Shown here one piece after another: positions 6,545 through 14,893 of a stretch of 33,364 nucleotides of DNA. Position 1 is the stretch's first letter; each line of letters starts with the position of its first letter. This DNA is from Nitriliruptoraceae bacterium (GTDB lineage: Bacteria; Actinomycetota; Nitriliruptoria; Nitriliruptorales; Nitriliruptoraceae), in assembly GCA_020832455.1 (NCBI GenBank), contig JAFIEQ010000034.1, positions 1 to 33,364 on the forward strand. The letters run 5' to 3'. The translations under genes and the position numbers were made by a program. The notes beneath the pieces are model-generated. The model was not told the origin of the DNA. It worked only from the letters and a program-made list of their open reading frames with translations, and made no database searches.

Positions 6545-8188
6545 GTGCCCGTCCCCGCCGACACGGTCGACGTCGCCGCGCGTCTGCGGGCTCGGGCCGC
6601 CGGCTCACCGGATGCGCTGGCGCTCGTGTCCGGGGACGTGCAGCTCACCTACCGCGAGCTGCACGAGGCCGCCGACGACGCGGCCGCCGCCGTGCTCGCG
6701 CTGGGCGTCGCCCCCGGTGACCGTGTCGCGCTGGTCCTCGGGACCTGCCCCACCTTCGTGGCGGCGTACGCCGGGGTGCTGCGCGCCGGCGCCGTCGCGG
6801 TGCCGCTGCTGCCCTCCCTCGCGCCGGACGAGCTGCGGTACGCCCTCGCGCACAGCAGCGCCCGGCTCGCGATCGTCGGGGGTGAACGCCTGGACGCGGT
6901 CGTCGCGGCCGCGGCCGAGCTACCGGCCCTGGCGGCCGTGGTCGGTGACGTCACCCCGGCGGCGCTGGAGGCGGCCCGGTCCGAGCTGGCCCCGGACGCG
7001 TTGCCCGACGGGCTCCACCGCTACGACGAGGTGACCGCCGACCAGCCGGCACCGGCGATCCGCGACCGGCAGCCCGACGAGCTCGCGGCGTTGGTCTACA
7101 CCTCGGGGACCACCGGCCGTCCCCGCGGGGCGATGCTGACCCGGGGCAACCTCGCCGCCAACCAGGACCAGAGTCTGGCCGGCCGGTTCGCGGTGAGCCC
7201 CGACGACGTCGTGCTGCTCGTGCTCCCGTTGGCGCACATCTACTCGTTGAACGTCGGGCTCGGAGCTGCGGTGACCGCCGGTGCGACCCTCGTGCTCGAG
7301 CCGCGCTTCGATCCCGCGGGCACGCTCGAGACGATGCAGCGTGCGGGGGTGTCCATCGTGCTGGGCGCCCCCCCGATGTACATCGCCTGGCTCGAGGGCG
7401 GCGGGACCGACCACCCGGCGTGGCAGACGGTCCGCATCGCCGCTTCGGGTGCCGCGCCGCTGCCGGTCGCGGTGTTCGAGCGCTTCGCGGCCGCCACGGG
7501 TCTGTCCATCGAAGAGGGCTACGGGCTGACCGAGGCGTCCCCCGCGGTCGCGACCGCGTCCATGGCCCCGGAGCCCCGTCCCGGTTCGGTCGGCCTGCCC
7601 CTGCCCGACGTGGAGGTCCGCGTCGTCGACGCCGAGGGGGACGAGGTCGAGCCGGGGGACCCGGGGGAGCTGCTGGTGCGTGGCCCGAACGTCTTCGCGG
7701 GCTACCTCGACGACGAGGAGGCGACCCGCGCCGCGTTGGACGACGACGGGTGGCTGCACACCGGCGACATCGCCTCGGTGGATGCGGACGGCTACCTGTA
7801 CCTCGTGGACCGTCGCCGTGACCTGATCCTGGTCAGCGGGTTCAACGTCTACCCACGTGAGGTCGAACGCGTCCTGTTCACCCACCCGGACGTCGCGCAG
7901 GCCGCCGTGGTCGGCGAGCCCCACCCGCTGACCGGGGAGACCGTGGTCGCGCACGTCGTCGCCCAGGCGGGGGCCACGCTCGACCCCGAGGATCTGCGGG
8001 GGCACTGCGCGACGCAGTTGGCCCGCTACAAGTGCCCGACCCGGGTCGAGCTCACCGACACGTTGCCCCACACGGCGACCGGCAAGGTCCGCCGCGCGGT
8101 CCTCCGTGGCGAGCTCGACGCCGCCACCGACCCGGGGCAGGACGCCGCGCCCGGGGCGGGGGGCGCCGGCGGGACCGCGTCGCGGTGA
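6545..8188 (+). CDS. Long-chain fatty acid-CoA ligase-like (acyl-activating enzyme)
   Basis: 547 residues from GTG 6545, preceded by GAGGGAG. It is an ANL-superfamily adenylating enzyme with all core motifs: LVYTSGTTGRPRGAML (P-loop), YGLTEASPAV, WLHTGDIASVDADGYLYLVD with the hinge DRRRDLILVSGFNVYPREVE, and LPHTATGKVRR with the catalytic Lys. It would activate a carboxylic acid with ATP and CoA in the cytoplasm; the overall pattern fits FadD-type fatty acyl-CoA ligases, but the chain-length preference is not readable. It overlaps the glutaredoxin-like gene by 4 bases (GTGA), so it leads the downstream redox/heme transcript. The last 20 or so residues are a Gly/Ala-rich tail. Confidence 0.85.
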   Translation: MPVPADTVDVAARLRARAAGSPDALALVSGDVQLTYRELHEAADDAAAAVLALGVAPGDRVALVLGTCPTFVAAYAGVLRAGAVAVPLLPSLAPDELRYALAHSSARLAIVGGERLDAVVAAAAELPALAAVVGDVTPAALEAARSELAPDALPDGLHRYDEVTADQPAPAIRDRQPDELAALVYTSGTTGRPRGAMLTRGNLAANQDQSLAGRFAVSPDDVVLLVLPLAHIYSLNVGLGAAVTAGATLVLEPRFDPAGTLETMQRAGVSIVLGAPPMYIAWLEGGGTDHPAWQTVRIAASGAAPLPVAVFERFAAATGLSIEEGYGLTEASPAVATASMAPEPRPGSVGLPLPDVEVRVVDAEGDEVEPGDPGELLVRGPNVFAGYLDDEEATRAALDDDGWLHTGDIASVDADGYLYLVDRRRDLILVSGFNVYPREVERVLFTHPDVAQAAVVGEPHPLTGETVVAHVVAQAGATLDPEDLRGHCATQLARYKCPTRVELTDTLPHTATGKVRRAVLRGELDAATDPGQDAAPGAGGAGGTASR

Positions 8189-8523
8189 CACGGGTCCGTG
8201 TGGGCCGGGCGTGGTGCCGGACCCTCGGGGGACGGCGGTCGGTCGGCGAGCCCCCGACGCTGGCGCTCATGACCCGTGCCCGCTGCGGGTTGTGCGCCCG
8301 CGCGCAGGAGCTGATCGAGACCGAGCGGGGGGACGCCCGTGTCGTGGTCCGCGACGTGGACGACGACGCGGAGCTGCAGCAGCGCTACGGCGTGCGGGTC
8401 CCGGGCGTGCTCGTCGACGGCGTGGAGGTCGCCGAGCTCGAGCTGGCCCGCGGGGCGGTCCGGGCGTCCCTGCGACGGGCGCGGATGGCGCGCGCCTTGG
8501 GTCCGGACCCGCCCGCCGCGTAG
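8185..8523 (+). CDS. Glutaredoxin-like protein (DUF836 type)
   Basis: 112 residues from the GTG that overlaps the ligase stop; an internal ATG at 8269 is possible but would cut the first beta strand (PTLALMTR). The thioredoxin-like fold shows the redox pair CGLC right after that strand, then AQELIETERGDARVVVRDVD, YGVRVPGVLVDGVEVAELEL with the cis-Pro of VPGV, and a basic helix at the end. It probably handles thiol-disulfide exchange in the cytoplasm. A gene of this kind precedes the rex-hemACDB cluster in streptomycetes and mycobacteria, so its place here is conserved. The partner protein is unknown. Confidence 0.8.
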   Translation: MTRVRVGRAWCRTLGGRRSVGEPPTLALMTRARCGLCARAQELIETERGDARVVVRDVDDDAELQQRYGVRVPGVLVDGVEVAELELARGAVRASLRRARMARALGPDPPAA

Positions 8524-8567
8524 GTTCGTCGTCACGGACCGAGGTGTCGCCGAGCGGGAGGGAACAG

Positions 8568-9218
8568 GTGGACGACCGCCGGATCCCCGAAGCGACGGTG
8601 GCACGGCTACCGCGCTACCTGCAGGTGCTCCTCGACGCCGCGGAGGCGGGCACGACCACGCTGTCGAGCGAGGATCTGGCGACCGCTGCCGGTCTCACCT
8701 CCGCCAAGGTGCGCAAGGATCTGTCCTTCCTCGGCAGCCACGGCACCCGCGGGGTCGGGTACCGGGTCCCGCAGCTCGCCGACGAGATCTCCGTCGCGCT
8801 CGGCCTGACCGTCGACCGGCCGTTGGTGATCGTCGGGATCGGCAACCTCGGACGGGCGCTGGCGAGCTACGACGGGTTCAACCGGCGTGGGTTCCGCGTC
8901 GTCGGGCTGCTCGACGCCGATCCGGCGAAGGTCGGGACCGAGGTCGCCGGACTGGACGTGGAGTCGGTCGAGCACCTGGAGACGATCGTCGCCGAGCGCG
9001 GCGTGGGGCTGGCCGTCATCGCGACCCCGGCCCCGCACGCCCAGTCGTTGGCGGACCGGTTGGTCGCGGCCGGTATCGGTGCGCTGCTGAACTTCGCGCC
9101 GACCCACCTGGTCGTCCCCGATCCCGTCGCGCTGCGGACCGTCGACCTGTCGACCGAGCTGCAGATCCTGTCGTTCTACGAGCAGGGGGTCACCGGGATG
9201 GACGCCGCCGCCGGCTGA
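8568..9218 (+). CDS. rex: Redox-sensing transcriptional repressor Rex
   Basis: 216 residues from GTG 8568, with purine-rich GAGCGGGAGGGA just upstream. Residues 5-60 are the winged helix (IPEATVARLPRYLQVLLDA ... TSAKVRKDLSFLG), including the highly conserved VRKDLS and GTRGVGY. Residues about 80-190 are a Rossmann domain with VIVGIGNLGRAL, the NAD(H)-binding glycine motif, and VVGLLDADPAKVG. The C-terminal helix LSTELQILSFYEQG swaps between subunits in known structures. Rex represses respiratory genes when NADH/NAD+ is low and releases DNA when NADH rises. It sits directly before hemA, as in Streptomyces, where Rex controls that operon. I could not find a clear TTGTGA-N6-TTCACAA operator near hemA or the cytochrome operon. 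Confidence 0.95.
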   Translation: MDDRRIPEATVARLPRYLQVLLDAAEAGTTTLSSEDLATAAGLTSAKVRKDLSFLGSHGTRGVGYRVPQLADEISVALGLTVDRPLVIVGIGNLGRALASYDGFNRRGFRVVGLLDADPAKVGTEVAGLDVESVEHLETIVAERGVGLAVIATPAPHAQSLADRLVAAGIGALLNFAPTHLVVPDPVALRTVDLSTELQILSFYEQGVTGMDAAAG

Positions 9219-9258
9219 TCGCCGAACCGGTGTGGTCGAGCCCGCTGCGGCCGACACG

Positions 9259-9288
9259 TTGGGGGTGGCCCGCTGCGGTCGGTACCCT
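9259..9288 (+). promoter_or_regulatory. Candidate hemA promoter
   Basis: TTGGGG (9259-9264) and TACCCT (9283-9288) are 18 bases apart and fit the loose actinobacterial TTGnnn/TAnnnT pattern. It lies in the 240-base gap between rex and hemA, giving a leader of about 160 bases. The same GGTACC(C/T)T core occurs before the cytochrome operon (17149-17155) and before resB (24415-24421). Confidence 0.4.
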
Positions 9289-9372
9289 CCCCCGAAGCGG
9301 TCGATCCATCCCCTGCACCCGTCCTGGTCCAGCCACGAGGGCCCGCCACGACGGCCTGCACGACCCCACCGC

Positions 9373-9396
9373 GATCCCCCGTCACCTGCGGGGATC
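9373..9396 (+). other. Leader hairpin upstream of hemA
   Basis: GATCCCC (9373-9379) and GGGGATC (9390-9396) form a perfect 7-bp stem with a 10-base loop inside the presumed hemA leader. No T-run follows and no known riboswitch consensus is visible, so its role (attenuation, RNA stability or none) is open. Confidence 0.4.
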
Positions 9397-9458
9397 CGGC
9401 CCGACCGGAGCGCTCGTCCCGACGCCCCGGTCCGAACGACCGCCCGCCCCGGAGCCAA

Positions 9459-10754
9459 GTGAGCCGCTGGATGTCCCTGCTCGTCGTCGGCTGCAACCAC
9501 CACAGCGCGGACCTCGCGCTGCTGGAACGGTTGGCGGTGCCGGCGGACGAGCTGCCCAAGGCGCTCGATGCGCTGACCTCGCTCCCGCACGTGGGCGAGG
9601 CCGTGATCATCTCCACCTGCAACCGGGTCGAGGTCTACGCCCAGGTCACCCGCTTCCACCCGGGGCTGCAGGAGGTCCGCGCCTGGCTCGCGGAACGCGG
9701 GGACATCCACCCGCAGGACCTCGACGAGCTGCAGTACAGCTACCACGACGACCGGGCGGCGGCGCACCTGTTCTCCGTGGCCGGTGGGTTGGACTCGATG
9801 GTCGTCGGGGAACGCCAGATCGCCGTCCAGGTCAAGCAGGCGATGGAGGCCGCCCGCGCCCAGGGCGCCGCGCGTCGGGTCCTGCAGCGTGTGTTCCGTC
9901 AGGCCGTGGGCGTCGGTCGCCGGGTTCGCCGCGAGACGGCCATCTCCGCGGGTGCCTCCTCGATGGTGAGCGTCGGTCTCGAGGCGGTCGTCGAGCGTCT
10001 GGGCGCCCCGTTGCTCGGGCACCGGGTCACGATCGTCGGTGCGGGAAAGATGGGGGCGTTGACCGCCGACCGCGTCGACGAGCTCGGCGTCGAGGACGTC
10101 TCGGTCTGGAACCGGTCGGCGGACAAGGCCGAGCGGCTCGCTGCCCGGGTCGGTGGCGACGTCGTCGCGGACGGTGGTCTCGTCGAGGCGCTGGCCGCCG
10201 CCGATGTCGTGGTGTGCACGACCGGAGCGCCGGAGCCCGTGCTCGACGTCGATCTCGTCGCCCGCGCCATCGCTCGCCGGGAGGACCTCGCGACGCGGCC
10301 GCTCGTCCTGCTGGACCTCGCGGTCCCACGCAACGTCGCGCCGGACGTCGCCGCGTTGCCCGGGGTCGAGGTCGTCGACATCGAGGACGTGCGTGACGTC
10401 GCCGACCGTGGCGTCACCGGCGACGTGATCGCCCACGCCCGGGGCATCGTCGAGGAGGAGGCGGACCGGTTCCTGTCGTGGACCCGTGCCGCCGAGGTGG
10501 AGCCCACCATCCGCGCGCTGCGCCAGCAGGCGGAGCAGGTCCGACGTGACGAGCTCGACCGGCTCGCGTCCCGGCTCGCCTCCCTGGACGAGCGGGAACG
10601 GGAGACCGTCGAGGCGTTGACCCGCGGCATCCTCAACACCCTGCTGCACGGACCCACCGTCCGGCTCAAGGCCGCGGCCGACGGCGAGAGCGCGCAGGCG
10701 CACGTCGAGGCGGTGCAGGAGCTGTTCGACCTGCCCACCGACGACGAGGACTGA
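9459..10754 (+). CDS. hemA: Glutamyl-tRNA reductase
   Basis: 431 residues from GTG 9459; ATG 9471 is an alternative that would remove four residues. First committed step of C5 heme synthesis: NADPH-dependent reduction of glutamyl-tRNA(Glu) to glutamate-1-semialdehyde. The catalytic domain shows GCNHHSADLALLERLAV and IISTCNRVEVYA with the active-site Cys, then GLDSMVVGERQI. The nucleotide-binding domain has VTIVGAGKMGAL, and the C-terminal dimerisation helix contains EVEPTIRALRQQAEQVRRDEL and LTRGILNTLLHGPTVRLK. Length and domain order are normal. It starts the hemA-hemC-hemD run, separated from hemC by 2 bases. Together with hemL, hemB, hemC and hemD here it supplies uroporphyrinogen III for the cytochromes encoded downstream. 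Confidence 0.97.
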   Translation: MSRWMSLLVVGCNHHSADLALLERLAVPADELPKALDALTSLPHVGEAVIISTCNRVEVYAQVTRFHPGLQEVRAWLAERGDIHPQDLDELQYSYHDDRAAAHLFSVAGGLDSMVVGERQIAVQVKQAMEAARAQGAARRVLQRVFRQAVGVGRRVRRETAISAGASSMVSVGLEAVVERLGAPLLGHRVTIVGAGKMGALTADRVDELGVEDVSVWNRSADKAERLAARVGGDVVADGGLVEALAAADVVVCTTGAPEPVLDVDLVARAIARREDLATRPLVLLDLAVPRNVAPDVAALPGVEVVDIEDVRDVADRGVTGDVIAHARGIVEEEADRFLSWTRAAEVEPTIRALRQQAEQVRRDELDRLASRLASLDERERETVEALTRGILNTLLHGPTVRLKAAADGESAQAHVEAVQELFDLPTDDED

Positions 10755-10756
10755 TC

Positions 10757-11746
10757 ATGAGCGCGTCCGACGCGACCGACCCGGTCGCGGGCGACGGGCC
10801 CTGGCGCATCGCGACGCGACGCTCCCGTCTGGCACAGGTGCAGGCCCGTGCGGTCGGCGACGCCCTGGAGGCGGCGACCGGCCGGCCGGCTGAGCTCGTG
10901 CCCATGGCGACCACCGGGGACGAACACCCGGAGCGCGCCATCGAGGCCTTCGACGCCAAGGGCCTGTTCGTCGACCGGACCCGTCAGGCCGTGCTGTCGG
11001 GGGACTGCCACCTCGTCGTGCACTCCTACAAGGACCTGCCCACCGAGGCTGCCGAGGGGTTGATCGTCGCCGCGATCCCGGCCCGGGTGGATCCCCGGGA
11101 CGTGCTCGTCACCCGGGAGGGGTTCCGGCTCGCGGACCTGCCTCGTGACCGTCCCGTCGTCATCGGGACGTCCTCCCCACGCCGGGCGGCACAGCTGCAG
11201 CGCCACCGCCGTGACGTCGGCGTGCAGCCCCTGCGTGGCAACATCGAGACCCGCCTGGGGCGGGTCGCGTCCGGCGACCTCGACGGGGTCGTGCTCGCGC
11301 TCGCGGGGCTGCTGCGCCTGGCCCCGAAGGTCGAGGGGTTGACCGCCGTGCCGCTCGAACACGGCGAGATCCTCCACGCCCCGGCGCAGGGGGCGCTGGC
11401 CGTCGAGGCGCGGACCGACGACGCGGCCACCCGCGAGGCGCTCCGCGCGCTCGATGACGCGACGACCCGTACCGAGGTGGTGGCGGAGCGCGAGCTGCTG
11501 CGGCAGCTGCAGGGCGGGTGCACGGCACCGATCGGTGCCCACGCCGAGGTGCGGCGCACCGCGGACGGCACCGAACGACTGGTGCTGCTCGGGCTGCTGT
11601 CCGACCCGTCGGGGACCTCGCTCTACCGCGCCTCGCACGAGACCACACCCGAGGAGGCGGTGACCCTCGGCCGTGCCATGGCAGCGACCCTGCTGGAGGC
11701 CGGTGGCGGGGCGGTCCTCGAGCGCATGCGGGCGGAGCACCCGTGA
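10757..11746 (+). CDS. hemC: Hydroxymethylbilane synthase (porphobilinogen deaminase)
   Basis: 329 residues; ATG 10757 starts 2 bases after hemA ends. It joins four porphobilinogen units into hydroxymethylbilane in the cytoplasm. Recognisable blocks are WRIATRRSRLAQVQA, VVHSYKDLPTE, IGTSSPRRAAQLQ, PLRGNIETRLGRV and DGVVLALAGLLRL. The Cys that carries the dipyrromethane cofactor is in LRQLQGGCTAPIGAHA. Length is near the usual 300-320, with a slightly longer N-terminus (MSASDATDPVAGDG) before the first strand. The stop overlaps the hemD start (GTGA), so the two are probably translated together. Confidence 0.96.
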   Translation: MSASDATDPVAGDGPWRIATRRSRLAQVQARAVGDALEAATGRPAELVPMATTGDEHPERAIEAFDAKGLFVDRTRQAVLSGDCHLVVHSYKDLPTEAAEGLIVAAIPARVDPRDVLVTREGFRLADLPRDRPVVIGTSSPRRAAQLQRHRRDVGVQPLRGNIETRLGRVASGDLDGVVLALAGLLRLAPKVEGLTAVPLEHGEILHAPAQGALAVEARTDDAATREALRALDDATTRTEVVAERELLRQLQGGCTAPIGAHAEVRRTADGTERLVLLGLLSDPSGTSLYRASHETTPEEAVTLGRAMAATLLEAGGGAVLERMRAEHP

Positions 11747-12573
11747 GTGCCCGTCCCGTCGGTGAGCCGCGGGCAGCGACGGTGCCGTCCGAGGCGCTGC
11801 GCGGTCGTCGGGTCCTGGTCGCGCGCGCGGCGGGACAGGCCGATGCACTGGCCGACCGGCTCGCCGGACTGGGTGCCATCCCGGTCCTCGCGCCCGTGCT
11901 GCGCATCGAACCCGGGGACGCCGCCGGGGTGCGTGCGGCGGTCCGGGACATCGCCGCCGGGCGGACCACCTGGGTCGGGTTGACCTCACCGAACGGTGTC
12001 GACGCCCTGGACGAGGCCCTGCGCGCCGAGCAGCTCGATGCCCGGGTCCTCGATCGCCTCCGGTCGCCGACCGGGGGCGGCCCCGCTGGTCTGGCGGCCG
12101 TGGGCTCGGGGACCGCGGCCCGTCTGGCGGACCGGCTGCGCATCCTCGCGGACCTGATCCCGCCGCGGGCCACGACCCGGGCGCTAGGGGAGGCCTTCCC
12201 GCCGGGCGAGGGCCGTGTGCTGCTGCCGCGCGCCGATCTGGCCAACCCGGAGCTGCCGGGACTGCTGGAGGCGAAGGGCTACACCGTCGAGGAGGTGGTG
12301 GCTTACCGCACCGCGCGTCCGGAGCGGCTCGACGCCGACGTCGTGCGCTCGCTCGGTGACGGCACCATCGATCTGGTCGCCCTGGGGTCCCCCTCGACGG
12401 CCCGCAACCTGATCCACCTGCTCGACGGCGCCCCGCTGCGGGCCGGCGCGGTCTCGATCGGCCCGGTGACCTCGCAGGCGTGTGCGCAACTCGGGGTCGA
12501 GGTGATCGCCGAGGCCGATCCGCACGACCTCGATGGCCTGGTGGCCGCGTTGGCGGTGGCGGCCTGCCGTTAG
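11743..12573 (+). CDS. hemD: Uroporphyrinogen-III synthase
   Basis: 276 residues from GTG 11743, overlapping the hemC stop by 4 bases. HemD closes and inverts ring D of hydroxymethylbilane to give uroporphyrinogen III. The family is poorly conserved, but two Rossmann-like halves are visible: GRRVLVARAAGQADALADRL...WVGLTSPNGVDAL...LAAVGSGTAARL, and VLLPRADLANPELPGLLEAK...VEEVVAYRTARP...LVALGSPSTARNL...SIGPVTSQACAQLG. In many Streptomyces the hemD domain is fused to an uroporphyrinogen methyltransferase; here it stands alone, so uroporphyrinogen methylation must be encoded elsewhere. The clear hemC/hemB context makes the call safe despite low motif density. Confidence 0.9.
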   Translation: MSARPVGEPRAATVPSEALRGRRVLVARAAGQADALADRLAGLGAIPVLAPVLRIEPGDAAGVRAAVRDIAAGRTTWVGLTSPNGVDALDEALRAEQLDARVLDRLRSPTGGGPAGLAAVGSGTAARLADRLRILADLIPPRATTRALGEAFPPGEGRVLLPRADLANPELPGLLEAKGYTVEEVVAYRTARPERLDADVVRSLGDGTIDLVALGSPSTARNLIHLLDGAPLRAGAVSIGPVTSQACAQLGVEVIAEADPHDLDGLVAALAVAACR

Positions 12574-12603
12574 GCTCCCGGGCGTCCCCGACCCGGAGGC
12601 TCG

Positions 12604-13815
12604 GTGAGCCGTCTCACGAAGATCCGCGAGCACGCGGTCGTGGTCACGGCCATGGCCGTGCAGGAGCGCTACAAGCGGGACGGCGCCGATCCGTTCGCGG
12701 CCTCCATCGGGTTCTTCGCCTTCCTGTCGCTCTTCCCGTTGCTGCTGCTGGCCATCTCCGTCGCCGGGTTCGTGCTCGACGACCCGGCCGATCAGGTGGC
12801 GGTGGCGGAGGCGATCACCGAGGCGATCCCGGGGTTCGCCGCCGCCGCGGACGGAGGTGAGGACGGCGGGGTGCAGGACCTGATCACCGGCGTGGTCGAG
12901 CAGCGGGGGACCGTCGGCCTGATCGGTGCGGTGATCCTGCTGCTGTCGGGCCTGCGTGTGGTCAACGCCGCGATGATCGCCACCCGCGTGGTGTTCCGCG
13001 GCGCGGTCCAGTCGGGCGTGATCGCCAAGGTGCGACAGGTCGGGGCGCTGGTCGGGCTCGGTCTGCTGGCACTGGCCGGGGTCGCCGCCTCCTCGATCGC
13101 CGGGATCGGGCTCGGCGCGTTGCCCGGGACGGTCGCGGTGCTCGCGTCACTCGGGCTCACGTTGCTGCTCGACGTCGGGCTGTTCATCGCCGCGTACACC
13201 CTGCTGTCCCCGACCTCGGTGGTCCGGGGGCGCGACCACCTCCCCGGCGCCCTGCTCGCGGCGATCGGGTGGACGAGCCTCAAGGTCGTCGGGGCGAGCT
13301 ACGTCGGCAACCAGGTCGACAGCGCCAACGCGCTCTACGGCGCGCTCGGCGGGGTCATCGCGCTGATGCTGCTGTTCTACCTCGCCGGCCGGCTCTACCT
13401 CTACGGCGCGGAGCTGACGGCCGTGCGCTACGAGGCCCAGCACGGCCCGCTGCACCCGCCCGAGGCCGACGGGGACGGCGCCCCGCCGAGCGCCGGTGTG
13501 GTCTCGTCCGCACGCGCGGTGACCACCGATGGGCCCCCACCGGTCCCGCGCCACGCGGGACGTCCGCGGCCGCACGACCCCGGTCCCACGGGCCGCGCGT
13601 CGACGATCAGCGCCGGGACCTCCACCGCGCTCGCGAGCCGGGAGCGCGAGGCCGCCCCGCAGGTGTCCAGCGGTGGATCCGCATCGGTGGTCGCTGCGGA
13701 CACCGGCGCCCCACGCGCCGGGTCCGACGACCGCCGCCGTGCCGCCGCGCTCCTCCTCGCCGTCGGGGCGCTGGTCGCCGGCTACCGGATCCTCGGTGGT
13801 CGTGACGACGGTTGA
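12604..13815 (+). CDS. YihY/BrkB-family inner membrane protein
   Basis: 403 residues from GTG 12604 with GGAGG about 8 bases upstream. Residues 25-280 hold the YihY/virulence-factor BrkB fold: an N-terminal amphipathic part (RYKRDGADPFAASIGFFAF), then about six membrane spans (LFPLLLLAISVAGFVL, VGLIGAVILLLSGLRVV, VGALVGLGLLALAGVAA, VAVLASLGLTLLLDVGLFIAA, LLAAIGWTSLKVV, ALYGALGGVIALMLLFYLAGRLYLYGAEL). The C-terminal 110 or so residues are disordered and charged and end in one further span (AAALLLAVGALVAGYRIL). The function of this family is unsettled; older annotation as RNase BN is known to be wrong. It lies between hemD and hemB, 30 bases after hemD, breaking the usual hemCDB run. Confidence 0.85.
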   Translation: MSRLTKIREHAVVVTAMAVQERYKRDGADPFAASIGFFAFLSLFPLLLLAISVAGFVLDDPADQVAVAEAITEAIPGFAAAADGGEDGGVQDLITGVVEQRGTVGLIGAVILLLSGLRVVNAAMIATRVVFRGAVQSGVIAKVRQVGALVGLGLLALAGVAASSIAGIGLGALPGTVAVLASLGLTLLLDVGLFIAAYTLLSPTSVVRGRDHLPGALLAAIGWTSLKVVGASYVGNQVDSANALYGALGGVIALMLLFYLAGRLYLYGAELTAVRYEAQHGPLHPPEADGDGAPPSAGVVSSARAVTTDGPPPVPRHAGRPRPHDPGPTGRASTISAGTSTALASREREAAPQVSSGGSASVVAADTGAPRAGSDDRRRAAALLLAVGALVAGYRILGGRDDG

Positions 13816-13902
13816 CGCCGACCCAGCTGCCAGGACCGGACACGGGACCAGCAGAGGGCTTCAGTACCCTCCCGGACGACCCCCGAGCCGAGGACCGTCG
13901 TC

Positions 13903-14889
13903 GTGTCCCGCTTCCCCACCGTCCGCCAGCGTCGGCTGCGCCGCACCCCGGCGTTGCGCCGGGCGTTCGCGGAGACCCGGTTGCACCCCGCGGCGCTCGT
14001 GCTGCCGGTGTTCGTCAAGCAGGGGCTGCAGGGCCACACGCCGATCGCGTCGATGCCGGGGGTCGCCCAGCACGGCGTCGACTCCGTGGTCGCGCTTGCG
14101 CGTACCGCCGTCGAGGCGGGGCTGGGCGGGATGATCCTGTTCGGGATCCCGACGACCAAGGACGCGGAGGGGACCGGCGGCTGGGACCCGCAGGGACCCG
14201 TGCCCGCCGCGATCCGCGCGATCAGAGCCGAGGTGGGCGACGAGCTGGTCGTGTGGGCCGACGTCTGCCAGTGCGAGTACACCGACCACGGGCACTGTGG
14301 CCCGCTCGATGCGGCCGGCCGGGTCATCAACGACCTCGCCGTCGAGGGCTACGTCCGTGACGCGGTGGCCTACGCCGACGCTGGTGCGGACCTGGTCGCG
14401 CCCTCCGGGATGATGGACGGTCAGGTCGCGGCGATCCGGGGTGGTCTGGACGCGGCCGGGCACGAGCAGGTCGGGATCGTGGCCTACGCGGCGAAGTTCG
14501 CCTCGGCCTTCTACGGCCCGTTCCGGGACGCGGCCGAGTCCACCATGCGCGACGGCGATCGTGCCGGCCACCAGATGGACCCGGCGAACGCCCGCGAGGC
14601 GCGCCGGGAGCTCGACCTGGACGCCGCGGAGGGCGCGGACGCCCTGATGGTGAAGCCGGCGCTGCCCTACCTCGACGTCGTCGCCGCCGCGCGGGCGGGC
14701 GCCGATCTGCCGGTCGCCGCGTACCACGTCTCCGGGGAGTACGCGATGATCAAGGCCGCTGCCGCCAACGGCTGGCTCGACGGGGAGCGGGCCATGGCCG
14801 AGGCGGTGCTCAGCGTCCTGCGGGCCGGCGCGGACCAGGTGCTGACCTACGCGGCGCTCGAGCTCGCCGCCCCCGCTGAGGAGCGCTGA
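13903..14889 (+). CDS. hemB: Delta-aminolevulinic acid dehydratase (porphobilinogen synthase)
   Basis: 328 residues from GTG 13903. It condenses two 5-aminolevulinate molecules to porphobilinogen. The start RRTPALRRAFAETRLHPAALVLPVFVK is typical. The metal site is VWADVCQCEYTDHGHCG with three Cys, the zinc type, as opposed to the Asp-rich magnesium type. The substrate Lys residues lie in YAAKFASAFYGPFRDAAES and LMVKPALPYLDVV. A TACCCT box at 13865-13870 stands about 32 bases before the start, so the gene may have its own promoter in addition to read-through from hemD. Length is normal. The next gene begins 4 bases after its stop. Confidence 0.97.
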   Translation: MSRFPTVRQRRLRRTPALRRAFAETRLHPAALVLPVFVKQGLQGHTPIASMPGVAQHGVDSVVALARTAVEAGLGGMILFGIPTTKDAEGTGGWDPQGPVPAAIRAIRAEVGDELVVWADVCQCEYTDHGHCGPLDAAGRVINDLAVEGYVRDAVAYADAGADLVAPSGMMDGQVAAIRGGLDAAGHEQVGIVAYAAKFASAFYGPFRDAAESTMRDGDRAGHQMDPANAREARRELDLDAAEGADALMVKPALPYLDVVAAARAGADLPVAAYHVSGEYAMIKAAAANGWLDGERAMAEAVLSVLRAGADQVLTYAALELAAPAEER

Positions 14890-14893
14890 ACCG

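Noticed and set aside
9219-9458. Rex operator upstream of hemA
   Set aside because: I looked for TTGTGA-N6-TTCACAA or close half-sites in the hemA leader and in 17022-17317 and found none that I would defend by eye.
12604-13815. Ribonuclease BN
   Set aside because: Old annotations give this name to YihY/BrkB proteins, but the family consists of membrane proteins and RNase BN is a different protein.
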